From positions 186,001-250,000 of the forward strand of contig JAKCCV010000002.1 in NCBI GenBank assembly GCA_021838785.1: a DNA stretch of 64,000 nt, given 5' to 3'. Source of the stretch: Acidobacteriota bacterium (GTDB lineage Bacteria; Acidobacteriota; Terriglobia; UBA7540). The translations under genes were made by a program, and so were the position numbers. Numbering within the stretch: the first letter of the stretch is position 1; each line of letters starts with the position of its first letter. The notes beneath the pieces are model-generated. The model worked only from the letters and a program-made list of their open reading frames with translations. It made no database searches and was not told the origin of the DNA. Positions 34,695 to 41,346 of the stretch are shown here, piece by piece.

Positions 34695-35683
34695 GCCGAG
34701 AAAAACTTCAGCAACTGGGCCTTGAACTTCCGGTTCTTCCCACGACCTCGGTGGGAAGCTTTCCCAAACCCGATTATTTGATGAAGGCGCGCTCCGAATA
34801 CGCAAAAGGGAAAATCAGCCGTCAAGAACTTGAGGAGGCTGAGCGGCGCGCCACGGAGTTCTGGATTCGCCGGCAGGAAGAACTGGGAGTGGATATTCTT
34901 GTGGACGGGGAAATGTATCGCGGCGACATGGTGGCTTATTTCGCTGAGCACATGCCAGGCTTTGAATCGGGCGGCCTGGTGCGGTCCTACGGCAATCGGT
35001 ACTACCACAAACCCATCATCGTCGGTGAGGTGAAATGGCCGGGGCCGATTACCGTCGAGTGGTGGAAATTTGCTCAAGGCCTCACTCAACGGCCGGTGAA
35101 AGGCATGTTGACCGGAGCCTATACGGTGATGGACTGGTCGTTTAATGAAGCCTATCCTGACCGGCGAGCCGCCTGCTTGGCCTTGGCGCGAGAGATCCGC
35201 AAAGAAGTGGAAGCTTTGATTCAGGCCGGCGCCAAGATCATTCAAATTGACGAGCCGGCCATCTCCGTGCGTCCGGAAGAGCTCCCGCTTGCCATTGAAG
35301 CCATGCACCTCACCACGGACGGCTTGCCGGCCTATTTTGTCACCCACATTTGCTACGGAGCCTTCGAGCAGATTTATCCCGACATGCTGCAATTGCCCGT
35401 GGACAATTTTGATCTTGAAATGTCGAACAGCGGGCTGGATATGCTGGCGCTGTTTCGCCAGCATCCCTATAACAAAGACCTCAGCTTCGGGGCGGTGGAC
35501 GTTCACAATCATCAAGTCGAAGCGCAGCCCGTGGTCGAAGAGCGCCTGCGCCAGGCCCTGGAGGTGCTGCCGAAGGAAAACCTTTGGGTGGACCCGGATT
35601 GCGGCCTCAAGACTCGTTCGGTGGAAGAGGCCACAGAGAAGATTCGGGTGCTGGTGGCGGCCGCGCGCGCGCTTCGCAACTGA
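34691..35683 (+). CDS. core MetE methionine synthase (C-terminal barrel only)
   Basis: 330-residue zinc-dependent methyltransferase matching the catalytic barrel of MetE. N-terminal 'PTTSVGSFPKPDYLMKAR' and 'VDILVDGEMYRGDMVAYF' are typical. The zinc ligands are all visible: His219 and Cys221 ('THICYG'), Glu243 ('DLEMSNS') and Cys304 ('DPDCGLKTR'). Homocysteine-binding 'IIQIDEPAISVRPE' is present. Full MetE has ~750 residues and an N-terminal domain that helps bind methyl-folate; without it, 'core MetE' enzymes are thought to take the methyl group from a corrinoid or another donor. The start is ATG at 34691, fused by ATGA to the upstream barrel. The methyl donor is unknown. Confidence 0.88.
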   Translation: MSREKLQQLGLELPVLPTTSVGSFPKPDYLMKARSEYAKGKISRQELEEAERRATEFWIRRQEELGVDILVDGEMYRGDMVAYFAEHMPGFESGGLVRSYGNRYYHKPIIVGEVKWPGPITVEWWKFAQGLTQRPVKGMLTGAYTVMDWSFNEAYPDRRAACLALAREIRKEVEALIQAGAKIIQIDEPAISVRPEELPLAIEAMHLTTDGLPAYFVTHICYGAFEQIYPDMLQLPVDNFDLEMSNSGLDMLALFRQHPYNKDLSFGAVDVHNHQVEAQPVVEERLRQALEVLPKENLWVDPDCGLKTRSVEEATEKIRVLVAAARALRN

Positions 35684-35707
35684 ACGGTCGCCGGGTTCTC
35701 CGCTTGG

Positions 35708-36946
35708 ATGGTGATGACCCGTTCTCCAAAAACGCGGCGCATTCCTTTTACCTCCCAACAAATCAAAATTCTTGGCACGCTGGCAAGCGCCGTGGGCCTG
35801 CGAATGCTGGGCTTGTTCTTGGTGCTTCCGGTCTTCACGCTTTATGGGCTGGAGTTCACGCACTCGCGCTTTTTGGTGGGGTTGGCCTTTGGTTGCTACG
35901 GCCTCACGATGGCGATTTTTCAGATTCCCTTGGGGCGTCTTTCGGACCGCATTGGCCGCCGGAAAGTGTTGCTGTTGGGTATGGCGCTATTTAGCCTAGG
36001 CTCGTTCCTGTGCGCCTTGCCTGACCGTTTTCCCGCCAGCGCCCAGATCTTTGTGTTGATCTTCGGCAGGCTGGTTCAGGGATGCGGGGTCATTACCTCC
36101 GTGGCTTTTGCAACCGTGGCCGACTATATCCCGGAAGACAAGCGCTCAACGGCCATGGCCTTCCTGGGCATTCCCATCGGCGTCGCATTTATTCTAGGCG
36201 TCATTGGAGGACCCATTCTGGCCGGAGCGCTGGGCCCGGCGTCTCTTTTCTGGCTGACAGGAATTCTTGGGCTGGCGACGCTTTACCTGCTGGGTCGCTT
36301 TCTTCCCAAAGCGGCGCTGGCTCAATCCCAACCCCGCTCCATCCGCGAGATTTTGAAAAGCCGGGCTCTGTTACGACTCGATGCGAGCGGACTTATTATG
36401 AATTTTTTCATGGCCACCTTTTTCTTCTATTTCCCTCTGATCGTCACGGGGCAGCATCACCTACCGATGAGCCATTATTACACCTTGCTCCTGCCGATGG
36501 TCTTTTTGAGCGCCATCACCATGTTCGCCATCACCCGCGGCGCGGATCGCGGCTGGGGAAGGCCGCTCGCGGCGCTGGCCTTCCTGACATTTGTTCCGAG
36601 CGCCATCATCCTGTTTCGCCCGGCGACGTTCGGATTTGATCCGGCGCGCCTGACCGCGGTGGTCACGGGCGGCACGCTGTTTTATGTGGGTTTCACCGGG
36701 CTTGAGCCGATTTTGCCCTCGATGGTCAGCCGCGCTGCGCCGGAGAACGCTTACGGCACGGCGCTCGGAATCTACAATAGCAGCCAGTATTTGGGAAGTT
36801 TTGCGGGCGGTTCCGTGGCCGGCGCACTCGCGCACCTGCATCAGCCGGGGGCCATGATGGGAACGCTCATTGCGGTGGCGATTCTAGGCTCATTGCTGAT
36901 GTGGAGGACAAAAGAGCCCTCACGGCGCGAGCCCAGCCCGGAATGA
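35708..36946 (+). CDS. YajR-like MFS transporter
   Basis: 412 residues, 12 TMs, major facilitator superfamily. TM1 has 'SAVGLRMLGLFLVLPVFTLYG', strongly like E. coli YajR ('SLRMLGMFMVLPVLTTYG'), and loop 2-3 carries motif A 'GRLSDRIGRRKVL'. 'LQGCGVITSVAFATVAD' and 'AMAFLGIPIGVAFILG' complete motif B/C regions. It lacks the C-terminal cytoplasmic YAM domain of YajR and stops shortly after TM12 ('EPSRREPSPE'). The substrate is unknown; drug or small-metabolite efflux is the usual annotation. ATG at 35714 is an alternative start. The gene follows core metE after 24 bases. Confidence 0.88.
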   Translation: MVMTRSPKTRRIPFTSQQIKILGTLASAVGLRMLGLFLVLPVFTLYGLEFTHSRFLVGLAFGCYGLTMAIFQIPLGRLSDRIGRRKVLLLGMALFSLGSFLCALPDRFPASAQIFVLIFGRLVQGCGVITSVAFATVADYIPEDKRSTAMAFLGIPIGVAFILGVIGGPILAGALGPASLFWLTGILGLATLYLLGRFLPKAALAQSQPRSIREILKSRALLRLDASGLIMNFFMATFFFYFPLIVTGQHHLPMSHYYTLLLPMVFLSAITMFAITRGADRGWGRPLAALAFLTFVPSAIILFRPATFGFDPARLTAVVTGGTLFYVGFTGLEPILPSMVSRAAPENAYGTALGIYNSSQYLGSFAGGSVAGALAHLHQPGAMMGTLIAVAILGSLLMWRTKEPSRREPSPE

Positions 36947-36967
36947 ACCCCACACCGCAGCTCATGG

Positions 36968-37807
36968 CTATAGCTCCGTTTCGAGGTGAACCCCGTAAAC
37001 ATACCGATGGCTTCCCTCCATCGGCCGCCGCCAGACAATTCTGGCCGTCACTTCCTCTTGACGACCTCCGGACCAATATCCCAGGGTCAGGCCCATAAGC
37101 TGACCCGGCTCCATCGCGACCTCAGAGACAAAGCAAACGCCGGTTCGGGAAAGATTTTCAGTGCGCGCCACCGCAATCCGGCCATCTTCGAGCCGAATCC
37201 GAACCGGCAAGCGCACCGTGTGCCGTCGAGCGCGGCGCCGTTCCTTGCCCGCCGCGCTAGGGATGATTTCGGTGTCGGCCTCGGCGGCTCCAAAGCGCCA
37301 TGAGGTGGCGCGCCCGCATTTCCAGCAGCGACGGCTGAGAGCCTCGGCTGAAGAGAGCAAGCGGTACTCCTCAATCGTCAGCTTGGCGAGTTCGCGCGTC
37401 GAGCAGGTGGCGCATGCGAGCAAGGCATCCACATGCTCTTGCTCGGATGGGGTGGCCTCGCGGTTGGGGAAGGAAATGCCCCAAATCTCCACGTTAGGCT
37501 CAAGGCACTCCACGCCCCACTCCGGGCCTTCGCCTAAACTTCTTCCAACCGCGCCCACCACCCGAAACGGACAGGAGGCACCGTTCTGAAGGTTGGTGAT
37601 GGTAATGCGTTGGTCGGCAAACAAAACCTGATTTGCGGAAATCCTTGCCCCGTGACGATTGATGACAAGGGTAAAATTCCGCTCGCGAAACTCTTTACCT
37701 TGGCGATCCCTTCCGCTAATTTCAATGGGGATTCTGAGAAAAACTCGCTCGCTGCGCCTTCCATAGCTCGCGGTTATTGTTTGCCGTTCCGGTTGCCCAC
37801 TCTCCAC
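36968..37807 (-). CDS. tandem PilZ protein with two CxxC pairs
   Basis: 279 residues. The first PilZ-like domain (residues ~17-110) starts RRSERVFLR but has 'VINRHGARI' where D/N-x-S-x-x-G is expected, so it is probably degenerate for c-di-GMP. The second (~188-275) has RRARRHTVRLPVRI and 'ENLSRTGVCF', the RxxxR and (D/N)xSxxG binding motifs. Between them lie Cys132-x-x-Cys135 and Cys161-x-x-Cys164, which could bind zinc. The start is GTG at 37807 with a strong AGGAGGT five bases upstream. It converges on the MFS gene and is divergent from the esterase. A c-di-GMP effector role is inferred. Confidence 0.8.
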   Translation of the reverse strand: MESGQPERQTITASYGRRSERVFLRIPIEISGRDRQGKEFRERNFTLVINRHGARISANQVLFADQRITITNLQNGASCPFRVVGAVGRSLGEGPEWGVECLEPNVEIWGISFPNREATPSEQEHVDALLACATCSTRELAKLTIEEYRLLSSAEALSRRCWKCGRATSWRFGAAEADTEIIPSAAGKERRRARRHTVRLPVRIRLEDGRIAVARTENLSRTGVCFVSEVAMEPGQLMGLTLGYWSGGRQEEVTARIVWRRPMEGSHRYVYGVHLETEL

Positions 37808-37940
37808 AAAGACCTCCTATTTCCTTATCTATCGGCAACTCAACGGGATCCCATGAGTGGACAAGCGGTTACCAAGCTTGGTGGACCCAGCCGAGTTTTC
37901 CGCCAGTTCGCGCAGAGTAAGCAGCGGCGGACGCGCCAAT

Positions 37941-37969
37941 TTCCGGCGCCGCGCCTTGTGGTATATACT
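37941..37969 (+). promoter_or_regulatory. putative promoter of the esterase gene
   Basis: A -10 hexamer TATACT (37964-37969) lies 24 bases before the esterase start, with a weak -35 (TTCCGG, 37941-37946) at 17-base spacing. Only the -10 is convincing. Confidence 0.45.
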
Positions 37970-37992
37970 AACGGCTCCGAAGGAGGCTCCGT

Positions 37993-39192
37993 ATGCATCG
38001 AGTGTCGCCGCTCATTGGCTGCCAGAAATCCGTATGGGTTGCCTTGTTGCCCTTCTTGATGGCGAGCGTGACTTCCCTCCGGGCCCAGAACGGCGGTGCG
38101 CCCAGGGCGAGTCATCCGCCTCAAGCATTCTTTTTTCCCTGGCTTCTCCACTCGCCGCAAGTCCATGCGAATGACAAAGTGACTTTCCGTTTTCGCGACC
38201 CGAACGCCCACAAGGTTGTCCTGCTGCTGGAAGGAGCGAAACCGGCGCCGATGAAAAAGGGTGACCACGGCATTTGGAGCGTGACTGTGGGCCCGCTTCA
38301 ACCGGAGTACTACGGCTATTCGTTTTTGGCGGATGGCGTGAGTCTCATGGATCCGTCCAATCCGCTCATCAAGCCCAACCTCTTGAATCCTCAAAGTATG
38401 GTGTATGTGCCGGGCCCCTCCACGCTACCCTGGCAGATGAACAACGTGCCCCACGGCGTCGTGCACCATCAGTTCTTCCACTCTGACGTGGTGGGGGATA
38501 ATCGCGATTTTTACGTTTACACGCCGCCCGGCTACAATCCTCGCGGAAGAAAGCGCTATCCGGTGCTCTACCTGCTGCACGGCTTAAGCGACGGGGCCGA
38601 CGCGTGGACGGCCGTGGGCCGCGCCAACATCATCCTCGACAACCTGATTGCGCAAGGCAAGGCCAAGCCGATGATTGTCGTGATGCCGCTCGGTTACGGC
38701 GCGCCCCAGATTCTCAAGCCAGGCAAGCTGGGCAATATGGCGCTGGCCAAGGAGAATCTGACCAAATTTTCCCAATCCCTCATCACCGAGGTGATGCCGC
38801 GGGTGGAGAAGGATTACCGCGTTTTGAAGGGCCGCGCCAATACGGCCATTGCCGGCCTCTCGATGGGCGGCGGGGAGTCGCTCTTTGTCGGTCTCAATCA
38901 CTTGAATCGCTTTGCTTGGGTTGGCGCTTTCAGCGCCGGGCTTCTTCCTGATCTCAATCAGGAGTTTCCTCGCCTCAGCGCCCGGGATAATGCCCGGCTG
39001 CGACTGCTTTGGGTTGCTTGCGGCGAGCAGGACACTTTGGTGGGCCCGTTCAACGTCAAGCTCCGCGCCTGGTTGCGGAAGAAGGGCGTTCACTTCACCA
39101 AAATTGAAACACCGGGAGTCCACAGTTGGATGGTTTGGCGGGGCAACTTGGTCGCTTTCGCGCCGCTGCTCTTTCGGAAGCGTTCTCGCTAA
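37993..39192 (+). CDS. exported esterase with N-terminal CBM48-like domain
   Basis: 399 residues. A signal segment (~12-30) is followed by an immunoglobulin-like CBM48/E-set domain ('VTFRFRDPNAHKVVLLLEG', 'YYGYSFLADGVSLMDPSN') and an esterase-D type alpha/beta-hydrolase domain. Catalytic elements: 'LLHGLSDGADAW' (oxyanion loop), nucleophile elbow 'GLSMGGG' (Ser), and 'CGEQDTL' followed by 'GVHSWMVW' (acid and His). The combination is typical of secreted xylan or feruloyl esterases and of enterochelin-esterase-like proteins. ATG at 37993 has AAGGAGG six bases upstream. The gene stands alone with its own promoter. Confidence 0.88.
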   Translation: MHRVSPLIGCQKSVWVALLPFLMASVTSLRAQNGGAPRASHPPQAFFFPWLLHSPQVHANDKVTFRFRDPNAHKVVLLLEGAKPAPMKKGDHGIWSVTVGPLQPEYYGYSFLADGVSLMDPSNPLIKPNLLNPQSMVYVPGPSTLPWQMNNVPHGVVHHQFFHSDVVGDNRDFYVYTPPGYNPRGRKRYPVLYLLHGLSDGADAWTAVGRANIILDNLIAQGKAKPMIVVMPLGYGAPQILKPGKLGNMALAKENLTKFSQSLITEVMPRVEKDYRVLKGRANTAIAGLSMGGGESLFVGLNHLNRFAWVGAFSAGLLPDLNQEFPRLSARDNARLRLLWVACGEQDTLVGPFNVKLRAWLRKKGVHFTKIETPGVHSWMVWRGNLVAFAPLLFRKRSR

Positions 39193-39377
39193 GGGACGGC
39201 ATCGGCTCGCGACCGTGCAAATGGATGACGGATTCCTGATAAGCTCAGCGCGCTTCGGCCCCGGTCTTGCCGCAGGGATGTGGCCACGGTCTGCCGACCG
39301 CCCGTCGCGGATGAAACCTTGCCGCTGCTGACGCATCTCATCATCAAGAAGCTGATTTCGTAGAAGAGTGGATCGCG

Positions 39378-39572
39378 ATGCCTATTTACGAATACCGTTG
39401 CAGCCAATGTAAGAAAACCTTTGAGAAGTTGATTCTCGGTCGAAGCGGAGGCCCACCGGTCTGCCCAGCGTGCGGCTCCAAGAAAGTGGACCAGCAGTTT
39501 TCGCGTTTTAGTTCGTCGGGCTCATCGGCGAGCGGCGCGACGCGAAGCTGCGCGCCTGGCGCTTCAACCTGA
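39378..39572 (+). CDS. FmdB-family zinc ribbon protein
   Basis: 64 residues beginning MPIYEYRCSQC, the definitive FmdB opening, with a second 'CPACG' pair to form a Cys4 zinc ribbon, followed by a Ser/Gly-rich tail. Proposed as a transcriptional regulator in methylotrophs, but for most homologues the role is unknown. The ATG at 39378 lies within an otherwise open plus-strand region and is followed by a terminator immediately at the stop. It is placed between the esterase and the TIM-barrel gene, without operon partners that help to define its job. Confidence 0.85.
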   Translation: MPIYEYRCSQCKKTFEKLILGRSGGPPVCPACGSKKVDQQFSRFSSSGSSASGATRSCAPGAST

Positions 39573-39579
39573 AGCTTTT
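39561..39579 (+). terminator. intrinsic terminator of fmdB-like gene
   Basis: GCTTCA (39561-39566), three-base loop, TGAAGC (39570-39575), then TTTT. The second arm contains the gene's own TGA stop, so termination overlaps the end of the frame. Confidence 0.6.
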
Positions 39580-39706
39580 AACCCCGCCGCCGTTGGCGGC
39601 GCAGAACCCACTCAGGCCTGGCCTGTCCGGTGCGCGGCGGATCCCAGCCGAGGAATTCATCAAAAACGCTCGACGCTGTCCCGCGTGAGCCTGGAGGAAA
39701 CGCCCG

Positions 39707-40600
39707 ATGAAAATTAGCTGTTGCTGGCTCTACGCCATCAGCAAATACGGTTATCCGCCTTCCTTGGAGAACACCTTTAAGGTGCTCAAGGAAATGAAGT
39801 CGCTCGGCTTTGACTATGCCGAGCTGGAAGGCGTGCGGCGTGAAAATCTGATGGCCGTTTATGACAACCGTCGCGAGTTGGCCAAGGTGGCGGACGGCGA
39901 AGGCTTGAAAATCATCAACTTCTGTCCCATTCTCCCAGGCTCCGTCAGCCTCAGCCGCCGCGAACGCGAGGAAGCCTGGGATTTGTTCAGCCGGGGCGTT
40001 GAAATTGCCCACGACTTTGGCTGCGTGACGATTCAAGCCGACAGTTTCACCCCGCCGCTCAAATTTCGCGGCGAGTCGCCGTACCAGGAAAGCATCCGTT
40101 ACGGCAAGCATTTTACGGTCGAGATTGACCCTGCCTTCGAATGGGGGCGCTTGTGGGACGCCATGGTGGAAAGTTTCAGCCGCTTTGCGCGAGAAGCCAA
40201 ATCGGCCAAACTGAAGTTTTGTGTTGAGCCGCGGGTCGGCGAACTGCTTTCCAACACCGACGCCATCCTGCGCATGATGGACGCGGTCGGCGATGAGAAT
40301 TTTGGCGCCGTCTTGGATACGGCGCACCTCAATGCTCAAAAAGAAATCCTCGCGCTGAGCGTGGAAAAACTCGGCAAGCAAATCTTTTTTGTCCACGCCG
40401 CCGATAACGATGGCCGCGTCAACGATCACTACGCCGCCGGACGCGGTACAGTGGATTGGGAGGGCGTCTTCCAGGGCCTCAAAAAGCACGGCTTTTCGGG
40501 CTATGTCGCGGTGGACGTCGGCATGGTGCCCGACCTCGACGCGCAATACCGAGAATCCATCGTGTTCCTCCAAAAAATGGCGGCTAAGTACCAGATCTGA
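39707..40600 (+). CDS. sugar phosphate isomerase/epimerase-like TIM barrel
   Basis: 297 residues of the xylose-isomerase-like AP-endonuclease-2 superfamily. 'FDYAELEGVRRENL' (the first metal-loop strand), 'VTIQADSFTPPLKF', 'KFCVEPRVGELLSNTDAI' (Glu ligand), 'GAVLDTAHLNAQKEIL' (Asp, His) and 'FFVHAADNDGRVNDHY' with 'DHYAAGRGTVDWEGV' (His and Glu) supply the divalent-metal site seen in tagatose-3-epimerase and hydroxypyruvate isomerase-like proteins. The family is very broad in acidobacteria and substrates vary. It is a soluble protein with no signal peptide. The ATG at 39707 is preceded by GGAGGAAA. Confidence 0.82.
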   Translation: MKISCCWLYAISKYGYPPSLENTFKVLKEMKSLGFDYAELEGVRRENLMAVYDNRRELAKVADGEGLKIINFCPILPGSVSLSRREREEAWDLFSRGVEIAHDFGCVTIQADSFTPPLKFRGESPYQESIRYGKHFTVEIDPAFEWGRLWDAMVESFSRFAREAKSAKLKFCVEPRVGELLSNTDAILRMMDAVGDENFGAVLDTAHLNAQKEILALSVEKLGKQIFFVHAADNDGRVNDHYAAGRGTVDWEGVFQGLKKHGFSGYVAVDVGMVPDLDAQYRESIVFLQKMAAKYQI

Positions 40601-40679
40601 CCGCCCGGCCAATCTTACCGCCACCCACGTCGTCCGGGCGGCGGCTTAGGACGACGCTGGGCGTTTGAGCCAAGAGTGC

Positions 40680-41144
40680 TCAGCCTTCTTCCTTCAGCGC
40701 GTCGAGCACTTGGCCGATGTGCCCCTCCACCTTGACTTTTTCAAACACTCGGCGAACACGACCCGTGGGGTCAATGATGAAGGTGGTTCTGACAATGCCC
40801 ATCTTCTTCACGCCGTACATATTTTTTCCCTGCCACACGCCGTAGGCCTCCAGCATTTTGTGCGACGTGTCCCCGGCCAGCGGAAAATTCAGCTTGTATT
40901 TATCCCGGAATTTGGCCAGCGCCGCCACGCTGTCGGCGCTCACACCCAGTACTTGTGCGTTCAGTTTCTCCAGTTCTTTTTTGGCGTCACGGAACTGGTT
41001 CGCCTCGCTTGTTCAGCCGGGAGTGTCCGCCTTTGGGAAAAAGTAAAGGACCAACGTCCGGCCCGCGAAATCCTTCAACTGAATGTTCTTGCCTGTATCC
41101 GACGGCAGCCTGAAATCAGGAGCTTTCTCTCCGACCTTTAGCAT
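40680..41144 (-). CDS. selenocysteine peroxiredoxin (Bcp/PrxQ-like), in-frame TGA
   Basis: 154-residue thiol/selenol peroxidase of the AhpC-TSA/Bcp family if TGA at 41015-41013 is read as selenocysteine. Residues 1-43 give 'MLKVGEKAPDFRLPSD' (the usual Bcp opening) up to 'FFPKADTPG'. Position 44 is TGA, where every family member has the peroxidatic Cys (TPGCT). The frame continues without a gap into 'TSEANQFRDAKKELEKL', 'QVLGVSADS' and 'GKNMYGVKKMGIVRTTFIIDP', the full normal C-terminal half. The resolving Cys five residues on is Asn49, so it would be a one-chalcogen form. Ordinary ORF calling gives only a truncated C-terminal half from 40943. A stem-loop lies directly after the TGA. A nonsense mutation or sequencing error is the alternative. 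Confidence 0.8.
40983..41015 (-). promoter_or_regulatory. candidate bacterial SECIS hairpin after the TGA
   Basis: On the minus strand, eight bases after TGA, a hairpin begins: stem GGCG/CGCC (41001-41004 with 40983-40986), an internal A/GA mismatch, two more pairs (AC/GU) and a 7-base apical loop CAGUUCC. The loop begins 16 bases after the UGA and contains a G-U pair of bases, as in SelB-binding bSECIS elements. The stem is short, so this is a candidate only. Confidence 0.5.
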
Positions 41145-41346
41145 CGTGCTCTCCCCAAGAGGTGTGAAGTTCAAGTGAATTATAACTTATGCGAGGGTTC
41201 GTTTTGCGATCCGTCACGAGACGAGCGCGAGGAGAAGGAATGGTACTTGGAAACAGTTTCATTTTCCCTTGACCCAGGCTCCACGGGAGGCTAGTATCTC
41301 CCTTCTTTCGAGCTTCGGCATCTTGAGCCACGAGGAAAGAGGACTC

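Noticed and set aside
40680-40943. Peroxiredoxin as a truncated 87-residue gene
   Set aside because: The upstream half is present in the same frame with a full family N-terminus; only the TGA separates the two halves.
40665-41141. Plus-strand frame opposite the peroxiredoxin
   Set aside because: It avoids the TGA on the other strand by chance and encodes low-complexity sequence; the minus-strand Bcp homology is decisive.
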